Assembly: GCF_900107935.1 (NCBI RefSeq)
Contig: NZ_FNVG01000025.1
Coordinates: forward strand, 1 to 64,000
Direction of reading: 5' to 3'
Source of the DNA: Vibrio hangzhouensis
GTDB lineage: Bacteria; Pseudomonadota; Gammaproteobacteria; Enterobacterales; Vibrionaceae
Length of the DNA stretch: 64,000 nt
The notes below the pieces were generated by a model, which was not told the DNA's origin, did not search any database, and worked only from the letters and a program-made list of their open reading frames with translations. Shown one piece after another: positions 1 through 8,779 of the stretch. A program made the position numbers and the translations under genes. Every line of letters starts with the position of its first letter. Position 1 is the first letter of the stretch.

Positions 1-148
1 AAGGCATATTCCCAGGCATTACTCACCCGTCCGCCGCTCGACGCCGTTAACGTTACCCGAAGGGTCAGTTAACTCGTTTCCGCTCGACTTGCATGTGTTA
101 GGCCTGCCGCCAGCGTTCAATCTGAGCCATGATCAAACTCTTCAATTT
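1..148 (-). rRNA. rrs: 16S ribosomal RNA, 5' end only (partial)
   Basis: The reverse complement starts AAATTGAAGAGTTTGATC at position 148, the standard gammaproteobacterial 16S 5' end. It continues through the universal 27F region (GTTTGATCATGGCTCAG) into variable region V1. The gene reads leftward out of the window, so the rest of the rrn operon lies to the left. Only the first 148 nt are present, which is too little for a species call. Confidence 0.97.
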
Positions 149-354
149 AAGATTTTGTCGGCTCAATGAATACTGACTTCAAAACTACTAATGTAATTTT
201 AAAGCTATTATCGTTCCAACAGAACGATAATGAATTGACTGTGCCAAGTCTTACGACTTGAATTGGTCACTCAGTTCATTGAAACCAAATTTGATTCCGA
301 AGAATCTAATTTTGATTATCATCAACGAGTGCCCACACAGATTGATAGGTCTAT

Positions 355-368
355 ATTGTTAAAGAACA
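355..368 (-). promoter_or_regulatory. boxA antitermination element in the rrn leader
   Basis: On the minus strand the sequence is TGTTCTTTAACAAT, nearly the E. coli rrn boxA (TGCTCTTTAACAAT). It lies about 210 nt upstream of the 16S 5' end and downstream of both rrn promoters, as expected for the site that loads NusB/NusE for rRNA antitermination. Confidence 0.8.
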
Positions 369-414
369 TTCTCTTCACAACGCTGCGTTTCGCTTTCCGT
401 TTGAAGAGGCAGCC

Positions 415-442
415 ATTCTAGCGGGATAATCTTCAGTGTCAA
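415..442 (-). promoter_or_regulatory. rrn promoter P2 (proximal)
   Basis: The minus strand shows a consensus -35 TTGACA (437-442), a 16-bp spacer and a -10 TAGAAT (415-420). An A/T-rich tract of about 25 bp just upstream could serve as an UP element. A 16-bp spacer is typical of rRNA promoters. With the other promoter at 564-591 this makes the usual tandem P1/P2 arrangement. Confidence 0.8.
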
Positions 443-563
443 ACACTTTTTTAATTTATTTTTTGAAGTTTTCAAAAACAAATTTCAGATTGTCCTTTTG
501 GCTAGCTGCCTGACTGACTCTGCGCTCAAACCCTTATGGGCTCTGCCGTGTCAGTGAGGACGC

Positions 564-591
564 ATTATAGAGATCCGGATCACGTTGGCAA
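564..591 (-). promoter_or_regulatory. rrn promoter P1 (distal)
   Basis: The minus strand shows -35 TTGCCA (586-591), a 16-bp spacer and a perfect -10 TATAAT (564-569). A G/C-rich discriminator (GCGTCC) follows, the hallmark of stringently controlled rRNA promoters, and an A/T-rich tract lies upstream. Between 149 and 754 I see only this leader and promoter region and no coding sequence. Confidence 0.8.
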
Positions 592-754
592 GCGTTTTTT
601 ATTAAAAAAACAGAAAAACACGCTGTTTGACTCTTTATTGAACGATAGCCAGCAAAACACTAAGTTTTCGATGATATTTTGAGCTATACATTCCCAAGTA
701 GCTTTGGAAAGTGGAATCTCTATTACCATCAGGCTCTCGATTAAGGGTGTCCAC

Positions 755-1771
755 TTAGTTCTGAAACGACTCAGATATACGCTTTACGCTATTACCTTGC
801 TGGATAGTGGCCTCAAGATAACGCTTATCTGGTGCAGAATAGCCAGCATCGATCTGACTCACTAACAATTGCACTGCTTTGTGAGCCATTTGAGTAATCG
901 GAAAATCAACAGTGGTCACATGAGGAAACAGTCCTCTGCAGCTATTAACGCTGTCGTAACTCACAATAGAAATATCATCCGGACAACGAATGCCATGCTC
1001 ATAACAATACTTCATCACCCCACGGGTCATTTCTTCACCTGTAGAAAAGATAGCCGTCGGCTTCTCGGATAATGCCATGAGTTGCTTCATTGCCTCATAT
1101 CCACTTTCCAATTCGTAATCCCCTACTGCGATATACTCAGGCGGAATCTCTAAATTTCGAGCCTGCATCGCTTGCTTGAAACCTTCCACCCGCACTTGGG
1201 AACTGTGGCGCATCGTTGGACCACCAATACACGCAATTCGTCGATGTCCATGATCTAATAAATAGGACGTTGCCAATTCAGACGCCCGAAGATGATCGAA
1301 TACGACGCATTTATCTTCAAGTCCTATCACAGTTCTATCGAGTAACACAAAAGGCGTTTTCGACTGAGAGAGCTTGAGCAACTCTTCATCACTCAGATAT
1401 CGGCTGTGAAGAATAAAACCATCGCAGCGAAGATCCCGAAACTTCTCCACCGCTTTACGTTCTCCTTCGGAACTATGGTGTCCCTGAGCCGTAATTAAGA
1501 ATTTTTGCTGTTCATCCAATTCCAGTTGAACCTGATTCATCATTTGACCAAAGAAACCACCGGTATAATAGGTCACCATCAGGCCAATCATGTTGGAATT
1601 TGACTTTGCCAAACTTCTGGCGATGGCACTTGGTCTGTAATCCAATTCCGCCATCGCCTTTTCGACTTTACGTTTTGTATCGGCTCGAAAGCTACCTTCA
1701 CCATTAATGATCCGTGAGACTGTCGAGCGGTTGACACCCGCCAATGCAGCAACTTCCTTAATACTCGCCAT
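755..1771 (-). CDS. LacI-family repressor of the amino-sugar disaccharide PTS operon
   Basis: This 338-residue protein is a normal-length LacI/GalR regulator. Residues 1-55 hold the DNA-binding domain, with the helix-turn-helix IKEVAALAGVNRSTVSRIIN and the hinge-helix segment YRPSAIARSLA. The rest is a periplasmic-binding-protein-like effector domain. It is the last gene of the leftward PTS operon starting at 5999, so it probably represses that operon and is itself autoregulated. The likely operator is the palindrome at 6056-6069, whose central CpG is typical of LacI-family sites. The gene order matches the V. cholerae VC1281-VC1286 cluster for (GlcN)2 use. The effector is inferred to be a chitosan/chitin disaccharide or its phosphate. 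ATG start with an AAGGA-type ribosome site about 10 nt upstream. Confidence 0.88.
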   Translation of the reverse strand: MASIKEVAALAGVNRSTVSRIINGEGSFRADTKRKVEKAMAELDYRPSAIARSLAKSNSNMIGLMVTYYTGGFFGQMMNQVQLELDEQQKFLITAQGHHSSEGERKAVEKFRDLRCDGFILHSRYLSDEELLKLSQSKTPFVLLDRTVIGLEDKCVVFDHLRASELATSYLLDHGHRRIACIGGPTMRHSSQVRVEGFKQAMQARNLEIPPEYIAVGDYELESGYEAMKQLMALSEKPTAIFSTGEEMTRGVMKYCYEHGIRCPDDISIVSYDSVNSCRGLFPHVTTVDFPITQMAHKAVQLLVSQIDAGYSAPDKRYLEATIQQGNSVKRISESFQN

Positions 1772-1849
1772 TGACTAAGATTCCTTGAATGTTGTGAAAA
1801 TGAATCGCTGCTCTCAATAGTACGTAACCGAGTGAAGTAGGGAAAGAAG

Positions 1850-1894
1850 TAACCATGAGCGCAAGGTGAATTTTTGGGAAGGCACTCATGGTTA
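1850..1894. repeat. 10-bp inverted repeat between the lacI-type gene and the chbG-like gene
   Basis: TAACCATGAG (1850-1859) and CTCATGGTTA (1885-1894) are perfect reverse complements separated by 25 nt. A second short hairpin, TCGATA-aaag-TATCGA (1895-1910), abuts it and touches the chbG stop codon. In the operon transcript these would fold between the chbG and repressor genes. They could be a partial terminator, an mRNA-processing site or a weak regulatory site. Confidence 0.5.
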
Positions 1895-1910
1895 TCGATA
1901 AAAGTATCGA

Positions 1911-2630
1911 CTAAATAACAGCACTGTAACGGGTTAGCTCAATCTGATGCTCTTGTATATATTGTTTCAATTCTTGCGAGCTTAGGACGCCAAGTTCCTG
2001 CTCTCTTTTATCGACATACGAACTCATTGAGGACAGTCCTTCATCCACAATAGCAGGATGACACATGACTTCGACCACATCATAACGCTCTGACCAAGAA
2101 GAGAGTTGCGATTTGAGCCACTCCAACGAAATATTGTCATCATAAAAGCCATCACTAAATTGATAACCAGCTAGGGTTGGAGTTGCGCGATAAGGAACAT
2201 CAAATTCATGGCTTAACCGAGCGACCACCTTAGTGACTATTGGGTGAAGATGAACATGATGATGACTGTCTAAGTGACTAAGAGGAATACCAAAACTCAG
2301 AAAGTGTTCGATTTGAGCGTGAAACTCCTCATAAATAGACGCTTCATGCACTGACTCCAACTGTGCCATGAGTGCATCGTATTTAGGAAACCGCCCCTCT
2401 GAGTTCACAATAGGGAAATCAGAAGATAATGGTTTACCTGCGGTAAGGCGCAAATGCACACCTACGCTGAGACTTGGTGCCAACAATAAACGCTCCAAGG
2501 CATCTTGCTCCCCAGGCATTCCAACCATCATAGTCGTCGACGTCACCACGCCATTAAGATGGCTGGCAATGATTCCTTGATTCACCGCTTGGCACAGCCC
2601 ATAGTCGTCAGCATTAAAAATTATCTTCAC
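1911..2630 (-). CDS. chbG: ChbG/YdjC-type carbohydrate deacetylase
   Basis: This is a 239-residue YdjC-fold protein. The N-terminal NADDYGLC supplies the metal-binding Asp pair, and HLDSHHHVHLHP near residue 120 carries the His cluster of the active site. In E. coli, ChbG removes an acetyl group from chitobiose-6-phosphate so that the GH4 enzyme and the regulator can act. Here it lies 36 bp downstream of the GH4 gene in a PTS operon, so a cytoplasmic deacetylase for imported phosphorylated N-acetylglucosamine disaccharides is the best inference. Length is close to the family norm (about 250). ATG start; nothing looks damaged. Confidence 0.82.
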   Translation of the reverse strand: MKIIFNADDYGLCQAVNQGIIASHLNGVVTSTTMMVGMPGEQDALERLLLAPSLSVGVHLRLTAGKPLSSDFPIVNSEGRFPKYDALMAQLESVHEASIYEEFHAQIEHFLSFGIPLSHLDSHHHVHLHPIVTKVVARLSHEFDVPYRATPTLAGYQFSDGFYDDNISLEWLKSQLSSWSERYDVVEVMCHPAIVDEGLSSMSSYVDKREQELGVLSSQELKQYIQEHQIELTRYSAVI

Positions 2631-2666
2631 GCTATTTCCCTCTATTATTACTTAATCACGCCTTTC

Positions 2667-3983
2667 CTAATGTGATACAAACTGTGGCAAGTGATCCTCG
2701 TTTTGTTCAAGGATGTCGTCAAGCAGCGACTTTGCAACTTGAATATCACCCACCAGAGGATGAGTGGCCAATGCCAGTAGCGCTTTTTCCTTATCTCCAT
2801 ACACAGCGGCTTCCACGGTCAGCATTTCATAACTTTTCACCCGAGAGATCAGGCTTTCAACGAAATGAGGCAGCGGATCCACGGCAAGTGGCGTTGCACC
2901 GTTATTACCAATCACGGCTGAACATTCAATGACCGCATCATCTGGCAAGGCTCTGATCACGCCAGCATTACGGACGTTGACCACGTGGATGTCATTACGA
3001 TTATTATGGATGGCATCAACAAGATTCAATGACGCATCCGAATAATAAGCCCCACCACGCTCTTCCAGCTCTTTAGGTTTACTGTCTAGAGAGGCTTGTT
3101 TATACAACTCAAACAACGCGGCTTCCGTTGTCATAACTTGCGTAGCACGGCTGCCCTTTTCTTTAAAGGACAACTGTTCTTCTGCCAGCATCGCTTCCGT
3201 TTGATAGTAGTAGCGATGATAAGGACAAGGAATCACACCTAATGCGTTAAGAAAATCAGCATCCCAAGGCTCTTCAAAAATGTTTTTCATCGAGAAATTA
3301 GCGCCATCGCCTACTTTTTCAAGCAGCTCTTTGGTGACCTCTCTACCATTAAGGTAAGCGCTGGTTACCCAAACGAGATGGTTAAGACCCGCGTACTTCA
3401 TTTGCAAAGCACTTGGCTCGCAATCGAGCATCTCTGAGGCCATCATTTGCATCGAGACCGGAACGTTACAAAGGCCAATGGTCTTCACATTACTGTATTT
3501 CTGGATAGCTTCCGTCACGAGACCCGCAGGGTTGGTAAAATTTAACATCCACGCATTCGGAGCAAGCTCTTCAATATCTCGACAAATATCAAGAACGACA
3601 GGGATAGTACGTAGCGCTTTAGCAAAGCCACCCGACCCCGTGGTTTCTTGTCCAATTCGATTATATTTCAGAGGAATCGCCTCATCACGCTGGCGAGCTT
3701 TGAGCCCTCCAACACGAAATTGGGTCATAACAAAATCCGCACCTTTTATCGCCTTTCGTCGATCTAACGTTTGAGAAACCACGATATCGGCTTTAGCCTT
3801 TGCCACCATACGCTGGGTAAGCGCGGTAATAATCTCCAATTTTTCTTTGCCCGCCTCGATATCGGTTAAACAGATTTCACGAACTGGTAATGAATCTTGC
3901 CTAAGTAAAATACCTTCAATTAGCTCTGGGGTATAACTGCTCCCCCCACCAATAACAGCAATTTTCAGTGATTGTGCTGTCAT
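2667..3983 (-). CDS. chbF: GH4 6-phospho-beta-glucosidase/glucosaminidase (ChbF/CelF type)
   Basis: This is a 438-residue glycoside hydrolase family 4 enzyme. It has an N-terminal Rossmann motif (VIGGGSSYTPEL), the metal-binding CNVP near residue 173 and GLNHLVW near 200. GH4 enzymes use NAD and Mn2+ to cleave phosphorylated disaccharides by an oxidation-elimination route. Its place directly after the PTS IIA gene (4-bp gap) means its substrate is the 6-phosphate made by the same operon's transporter. In the equivalent V. cholerae operon the sugar is reported to be (GlcN)2, so the enzyme may be a 6-phospho-glucosaminidase; cellobiose-6-P cannot be excluded from sequence alone. Confidence 0.85.
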   Translation of the reverse strand: MTAQSLKIAVIGGGSSYTPELIEGILLRQDSLPVREICLTDIEAGKEKLEIITALTQRMVAKAKADIVVSQTLDRRKAIKGADFVMTQFRVGGLKARQRDEAIPLKYNRIGQETTGSGGFAKALRTIPVVLDICRDIEELAPNAWMLNFTNPAGLVTEAIQKYSNVKTIGLCNVPVSMQMMASEMLDCEPSALQMKYAGLNHLVWVTSAYLNGREVTKELLEKVGDGANFSMKNIFEEPWDADFLNALGVIPCPYHRYYYQTEAMLAEEQLSFKEKGSRATQVMTTEAALFELYKQASLDSKPKELEERGGAYYSDASLNLVDAIHNNRNDIHVVNVRNAGVIRALPDDAVIECSAVIGNNGATPLAVDPLPHFVESLISRVKSYEMLTVEAAVYGDKEKALLALATHPLVGDIQVAKSLLDDILEQNEDHLPQFVSH

Positions 3984-3987
3984 AGGA

Positions 3988-4299
3988 TCACTCCTTTACT
4001 AATGCTTTTCTCAGCTCAACCAACTCTGTTGCAAGCTCATGGGCAAGAATGGTAGTCATCAAATGGTCTTGGGCATGCACCATCACTAATGTCATCGGTA
4101 CTTTGCCTTCACCTTGATCCAGCTCGATGAGCTGAGTCTGAATCAAGTGTGCTTTGTTCAGGCACTGTTTTGCCTTTGCAAGCGACGCATCTGCGGTGGC
4201 TAAGTCCTGCTTTCTCGCAGCTTGCAGCGCTTCAAAACACAAGCTTCTCGCCTCACCTGCATTGCAGATGATCTCCATCACTACCAATTCTTGTTCCAT
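3988..4299 (-). CDS. PTS lactose/cellobiose-family EIIA component
   Basis: This 103-residue helical protein has the full length of the Lac/Cel EIIA family. The motif VHAQDHLMT contains the phosphorylated His75 and the neighbouring Asp78 that sits at the trimer interface. It carries phosphate from HPr to the EIIB encoded by the first gene of the operon. It lies 30 bp after the EIIC gene and 4 bp before the GH4 gene. The equivalent E. coli gene is chbA and the V. cholerae one VC1283. Confidence 0.9.
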   Translation of the reverse strand: MEQELVVMEIICNAGEARSLCFEALQAARKQDLATADASLAKAKQCLNKAHLIQTQLIELDQGEGKVPMTLVMVHAQDHLMTTILAHELATELVELRKALVKE

Positions 4300-4329
4300 G
4301 ATACTTTCCTCCTCAATATGACTTAGTCG

Positions 4330-5655
4330 TTATGCGGTTGCCGCTTTGCCAGGTTGTGCTACTTCGCTCTCTTGTTTTGATTGCTCTTGCTCAAGCAGTT
4401 GCTTTTCAAACATCTTGAAGAACGGTAGGTAAATAAATAGGTCAATTACCAAGAGCGCTAGTACCAAAAGAACAGGGGACAGTGTCCAGCCTGAACCCCA
4501 AGATGCGCCGATGAGAGCTGGTGCCGTCCACGGTGTTGTCGCAACCCCCATTCCGACCAAGCCTGCATGCACGGCAAAATAGGCAATCGTCGCGTTAATG
4601 ACTGGAGTGAACACAAACGGAATGAACAAAATTGGGTTCAGGACTACAGGGCTACCAAAAATCACTGGCTCGTTGATTTGGAAAAAACCAGGTACCACAC
4701 TCATGCGTCCTAAACTCTTTAAGTGAATTGAACGGCTGAACATCATAAGTAGAACAAGTGCGAACGTTGCACCGGAACCACCGATGAAGATATAGAAATC
4801 CCAGAACGGCTGAGTAAAGATATTTTGTACAGGCTCTCCTGCCACAAACGCATCGATGTTGGCACTGATGTTGGTAAGAAAGATTGGAGACAGTAGACCA
4901 ACAACAATCGCCGCACCGTGAATCCCTGCAAACCAAAGCAACTGACATACCAGCAGTGCACCAATAATGGCTGGCAGTGTATTAGACGCGCTGACCAATG
5001 GTTTGAACATGGCCATCACCGCATCTGGGATCAACATGTCATATTGGGTTTGTACAAAAATGCTCAGTGGGTACAAGGTAAAGAAGACCGCCAATACTGG
5101 TAGCAAGACTTCAAAAGAGCGGGCAATCGCTGGAGGAACCTGCTCTGGCATACGGATGGTGATATTGTGCTTTTTCATGAAGCGATAAAGTTCGACGGCA
5201 AAAAATGCACAGATCACCGCAGTAAAGATACCAGTCCCGCCCATATGGCCTGTTGGCAGGCCACCATCCGTTGCGGGCGCTGCCACCAACAAGAAACTCA
5301 TCAATGACAGAGTTGCACTGGTGATCCCATCCATCTTGTAGGACTTAGCAAGACTATAGGCGACCCCAAGAGAAACGAAGATCGTCATGATGCCCATGGA
5401 CATACTAAATGGCATCATAATGGTATCAAAATGTGTGGTGGCAAAATCTAGCCAAACTCGGCCAAAACTATTGGTGGTGTCTTCAGAAAATGGGGGAAAA
5501 GCAAAAACAAGTAAAAAACTACCAACAATAATAAACGGCATTGCCACAATAAAGCCATCTCTCATTGCGCGAACATGGGGTTGATTACCTACTTTTGTTG
5601 CTATTGGCGCGATGTGCTTTTCGACGACATTTATAATCGCATCATAAAGCTTCAT
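4330..5655 (-). CDS. PTS lactose/cellobiose-family EIIC permease
   Basis: This 441-residue inner-membrane permease has about ten hydrophobic segments from residue 30 to 425. The family-typical GIHGAAIVVG lies near residue 244 and the NEPVIFGSP loop near 328, the segment associated with sugar binding in EIIC proteins. The C-terminal tail is charged and glutamine-rich. It forms the membrane channel that imports and, with EIIB, phosphorylates a beta-linked amino-sugar disaccharide. It lies 38 bp after the EIIB gene, and a short palindrome (ACGTTAACGT) sits in that gap. Confidence 0.9.
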   Translation of the reverse strand: MKLYDAIINVVEKHIAPIATKVGNQPHVRAMRDGFIVAMPFIIVGSFLLVFAFPPFSEDTTNSFGRVWLDFATTHFDTIMMPFSMSMGIMTIFVSLGVAYSLAKSYKMDGITSATLSLMSFLLVAAPATDGGLPTGHMGGTGIFTAVICAFFAVELYRFMKKHNITIRMPEQVPPAIARSFEVLLPVLAVFFTLYPLSIFVQTQYDMLIPDAVMAMFKPLVSASNTLPAIIGALLVCQLLWFAGIHGAAIVVGLLSPIFLTNISANIDAFVAGEPVQNIFTQPFWDFYIFIGGSGATFALVLLMMFSRSIHLKSLGRMSVVPGFFQINEPVIFGSPVVLNPILFIPFVFTPVINATIAYFAVHAGLVGMGVATTPWTAPALIGASWGSGWTLSPVLLVLALLVIDLFIYLPFFKMFEKQLLEQEQSKQESEVAQPGKAATA

Positions 5656-5693
5656 AACATATTCCTTTATTTCACGTTAACGTTAGTAATTGA

Positions 5694-5999
5694 CTAATCT
5701 ATAAGGGCCAGCGCTTGATCTAACACTTCCGCCCCTTTCATCATTCCATAGTCTTGTGGTGATATAGCATCGATATTTTTGCCATGCTCGGCGGCAACTT
5801 TCCTCAACTCTTCTAACTGAAACCTCACTTGAGGCCCCAGCAGACAGACATCGTACTCACCGATCGCGTCGTTAAAGTCTGATACAGACTTAGCTTGGAT
5901 ATCACACTCGATACCACGAGTTTGCGCCGATTGTTGCATTTTTTTTACTAGCATACTGGTCGACATTCCAGCGCTGCAGCAAAGTAATATTTTCTTCAT
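5694..5999 (-). CDS. PTS lactose/cellobiose-family EIIB component (first gene of operon)
   Basis: With the start at 5999 the protein has 101 residues, the normal EIIB(Lac/Cel) length. The N-terminus MKKILLCCSAGMSTSM carries the phosphorylated Cys8 in the CSAGMSTS loop. The reading frame is open for another 36 codons upstream. The start at 5999 is chosen because it follows a very strong ribosome site (AAGGAGGT) and puts the active Cys where the family has it. This is the promoter-proximal gene of the operon and lies divergent from the secreted deacetylase. Confidence 0.92.
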   Translation of the reverse strand: MKKILLCCSAGMSTSMLVKKMQQSAQTRGIECDIQAKSVSDFNDAIGEYDVCLLGPQVRFQLEELRKVAAEHGKNIDAISPQDYGMMKGAEVLDQALALID

Positions 6000-6055
6000 A
6001 CAACCTCCTTTCATTGATACTAAATACCCTAACAAAAACATCATTAACATTAAAG

Positions 6056-6069
6056 CGCAACCGGTTGCG
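6056..6069. promoter_or_regulatory. LacI-type palindromic operator of the disaccharide PTS operon
   Basis: CGCAACCGGTTGCG is a perfect 14-bp palindrome centred on a CpG, the general form of LacI/GalR-family operators. It lies 57 bp upstream of the EIIB start and in the shared regulatory region with the deacetylase gene. The operon's own LacI-type protein is the obvious candidate ligand. Confidence 0.75.
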
Positions 6070-6075
6070 TTTTTG

Positions 6076-6091
6076 TATGAAATGGATCGCA
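6076..6091. promoter_or_regulatory. CRP-like binding site between the divergent chitin-disaccharide genes
   Basis: On the minus strand the site reads TGCGA-N6-TCATA, two mismatches from TGTGA-N6-TCACA, flanked by the usual T and A runs. It adjoins the LacI-type operator. CRP activation would fit carbon catabolite control of a PTS sugar operon. Confidence 0.5.
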
Positions 6092-6196
6092 AAAATAATA
6101 AAACCAACTTATTAAGAAATATTATTTAGATAGATTACTTACTGAGTGTTGGTATGTTTATTTAATATTTAACTCAATATAAAATCAGGAATAATT

Positions 6197-7477
6197 ATGA
6201 AAAAAATCACTAGCATCGTCAGTAGTTTGCTTATCCCTCTCTCATTTGGCGTTTCCGCAAACGAACCTAAGGGCACGATATATCTCACCTTTGATGACGG
6301 CCCAATCAATGCGTCTATCAAAGTGATCGAAACGCTGAACAAGCACAATGTGAAAGGATCATTCTTTTTTAATGCCTGGCATTTAGATGGCATCGGCGAT
6401 GAAAATGAGGATCACGCTCTGGAGGCTCTGCTATTGGCACTCAATACTGGACATATGATCGGTAACCACAGCTATGATCATATGGTGCACAACTGCGACG
6501 GTGCCAACGGAGAAAATACGGCGGAGGCTTGCAATGCAACGGGCATGCACAACGTCAACTCCTATCGAAACCCTAGCTACGATTACACGTTTTTCCCTCT
6601 CAATTTAGCGAAACTTGAGCAACATGTACCCAACATCACCAGTTATCCTAACTATGTCGCCGATCAATTTGCCCGACTCCCTTATACCAATGGCTGGCGC
6701 GTGACGAAGGACCTCAAGGCCGATGGGCTTTGTGCGACCTCAGATGATTATCTCCCTTGGGATCCCAACTATGTATGTGACCCGGAGAATCCATCCAACA
6801 GTGCAAATAACGCCATGGTACTTTCTGACATGTTGACTAACGATAGTTACCAATTGTTTGGCTGGGATTTAGATTGGGCCCCGGAAAACTGGGGCATTGC
6901 GATGCCAGCTAATAGCCTGACCGAACCTGAAGCCTTCCTAACCTACGTTAAAGCGGCACAAAATAGTTGTGCTCCGGTAACTATTGAGCCGGTTAATTCC
7001 AAAGCTCAGAATTTCCCTTGCGATACCCCCTTACACAAAGACAAAGTCATCGTATTAACCCACGAATTTTTATTTGAAGATGGCCGACGCGGAATGGGGG
7101 AAACCCAGAATATTCCAAAGCTGGACAAATTCTTAGCCCTCGCTCTAGAAGCAGGTTATGTGTTTGATACTCTGGATAATTATATTCCTCAGTGGCAACC
7201 TGACACGCAATACACCACAGGCGATCATGTTGACCATCAAGGTACCGTGTACGTGGCACAAAAAGACCACTTCTCTCAAAGCGACTGGGCTCCATCACTA
7301 TACTCTACACTGTGGAGCAATGCAGATCCTGCGACCAACTGGCAACTCAACGTTGATTACCAGTTAGGTGATATCGTGGTTTATAACGGTGTGATCTATG
7401 AAGTGATTACCGCTCACGTTTCACAGGTCGACTGGACACCAGACAAAGAACCCACTCTGTTTAGCACGGTAAATTGA
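6197..7477 (+). CDS. Secreted chitin oligosaccharide deacetylase with two chitin-binding modules
   Basis: This 426-residue protein closely matches the layout of Vibrio chitin oligosaccharide deacetylases (V. cholerae VC1280, V. parahaemolyticus COD, about 427 residues). Residues 1-21 are a Sec signal peptide ending FGVSA. The polysaccharide deacetylase (CE4) domain follows, with LTFDDGP (catalytic and metal Asp) near 31-37 and HSYDH near 92-96 (metal-binding His pair). Two CBM5/12-type repeats close the protein from about residue 330, each with a W...Y..GD.V...G..Y pattern. In vibrios this enzyme removes one acetyl group from chitin disaccharide outside the cell, making GlcNAc-GlcN, which induces chitinase secretion. 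It is divergent from the PTS operon. Start chosen at AGGA followed by ATG. Confidence 0.9.
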   Translation: MKKITSIVSSLLIPLSFGVSANEPKGTIYLTFDDGPINASIKVIETLNKHNVKGSFFFNAWHLDGIGDENEDHALEALLLALNTGHMIGNHSYDHMVHNCDGANGENTAEACNATGMHNVNSYRNPSYDYTFFPLNLAKLEQHVPNITSYPNYVADQFARLPYTNGWRVTKDLKADGLCATSDDYLPWDPNYVCDPENPSNSANNAMVLSDMLTNDSYQLFGWDLDWAPENWGIAMPANSLTEPEAFLTYVKAAQNSCAPVTIEPVNSKAQNFPCDTPLHKDKVIVLTHEFLFEDGRRGMGETQNIPKLDKFLALALEAGYVFDTLDNYIPQWQPDTQYTTGDHVDHQGTVYVAQKDHFSQSDWAPSLYSTLWSNADPATNWQLNVDYQLGDIVVYNGVIYEVITAHVSQVDWTPDKEPTLFSTVN

Positions 7478-7488
7478 GATTTCGGTCA

Positions 7489-8742
7489 CTAGACTTTATT
7501 GTCTTCAAGATAGTAGGAGATCCTGGCTCTCGGGTTTAAATACTCGCGGATCTCCTCCGGCAAACGCTCCGGGTGAATCACCGATTCCACTTTCAGCTCA
7601 TTAGGATCTAAAGTCACAATGGGTGCTTGCAGTTTTGGTACCGTTGGATCGTAAATCAAGACGTTGGGACACAATAAATTCGCGCTGTTGATCGACACCA
7701 CCAGCCCTATCATTTCATTAGACAGTTTGACCACTGTACCCGGAGGATAGACGCCCATGTACTTAATCAGAATGCTCAGGTTTTCCTGGTTATAGAGACT
7801 CTTGGCATGCTTATACAAGTATGACAATGCGGTGTAAGGGATTTTCTTCTCCTGAGGATTCTGATGATGACAAAGGTTATCGAATGCGTTCGCGACGGAA
7901 ATGATCTGAGCAACCGAATTAATTTCATCTCCTTGAAGTCCAGCTGGATACCCCGAACCATCCAACAACTCATGATGTTGTTCAATCACGACCGTGACCT
8001 CTTCGGGTAAGGTCCCAATTGACTGTACTATGTCACTGCCGTACTTGGTATGCAGCTTCAGGTAGTTGGTTTCTGGCTCTGTCAGTGGTGTGGTTTTTCG
8101 CAGAATCGAGGAAGGGATTTTGATTTTACCTATGTCATGAAATAGCGCCGCCATGGCCACTGACTTAATGGCTGCCGCATCCAGGCCTTTGGCCTTAGCG
8201 ATGATCATCGACAGTACCGAAACGTTCAGACTATGAAAATAGATATCTTCAAACTCACTTTTGCTGCCCATCAGATGAAGGGTGACTTCCTCTTCAGAGA
8301 GTAGAGACTCTACAATGTCATCGACCAGTAACTTAGCCTCCTTGGTCGCCAGTTCTGGGCGACTTCTGAGTTTCGTCATCACATTACGAATACGGGCCAG
8401 TGAGCGATCGAACTCTTTCTCACAACGAGAAACCCTTCGGCGGTACGCGCTCAACTCTTCGATTCGCTGCTGCTTTTCATCCCAAAGCCGTTCTGATTCC
8501 GATCTTGTGTTCGCATCTGCGATGATCACAGGAGGTTGTTGCTGAGCGGGTAGCGGTGCGACATCACTCAGATCTGGGTTAATATGGACAAACTTAATCC
8601 CAAGCTGCCTGATAATGCGCACTTGTTCCTGAGATTTGATCTTGAAAACATTAAACAGAAATGGGTGATCGTTCCATTTGACCGGGAGCCGGACATGCAG
8701 TCCCGGTTGGAGTCGATCCACTGAAATTTTGATACTGGCCAC
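7489..8742 (-). CDS. HD-GYP cyclic-di-GMP phosphodiesterase with DUF3391 N-terminal domain
   Basis: This 417-residue protein has an N-terminal DUF3391 region (residues 1-130, starting IKISVDRLQPGLHVRLPV). The HD-GYP domain follows, with the metal-binding HDIGKIKIP near residue 203 and the HHELLDGSGYP signature near 257. All signature residues are intact, so hydrolysis of cyclic di-GMP in the cytoplasm is expected; no membrane segment or sensor domain is visible. The start is GTG with only a weak GGA ribosome site. The C-terminus lies 12 bp from the converging deacetylase gene. Control of biofilm or motility is the usual role, but the specific output cannot be read from sequence. Confidence 0.88.
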   Translation of the reverse strand: MASIKISVDRLQPGLHVRLPVKWNDHPFLFNVFKIKSQEQVRIIRQLGIKFVHINPDLSDVAPLPAQQQPPVIIADANTRSESERLWDEKQQRIEELSAYRRRVSRCEKEFDRSLARIRNVMTKLRSRPELATKEAKLLVDDIVESLLSEEEVTLHLMGSKSEFEDIYFHSLNVSVLSMIIAKAKGLDAAAIKSVAMAALFHDIGKIKIPSSILRKTTPLTEPETNYLKLHTKYGSDIVQSIGTLPEEVTVVIEQHHELLDGSGYPAGLQGDEINSVAQIISVANAFDNLCHHQNPQEKKIPYTALSYLYKHAKSLYNQENLSILIKYMGVYPPGTVVKLSNEMIGLVVSINSANLLCPNVLIYDPTVPKLQAPIVTLDPNELKVESVIHPERLPEEIREYLNPRARISYYLEDNKV

Positions 8743-8779
8743 AATTCCACTGCAACTATTTGAAAAACTAGCGCAAATT

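Noticed and set aside
5672..5690. ACGTTAACGT palindrome between the EIIC and EIIB genes as a second operator
   Set aside because: Its centre is TA rather than CG and it lies within the operon; chance is likely in A/T-rich DNA.
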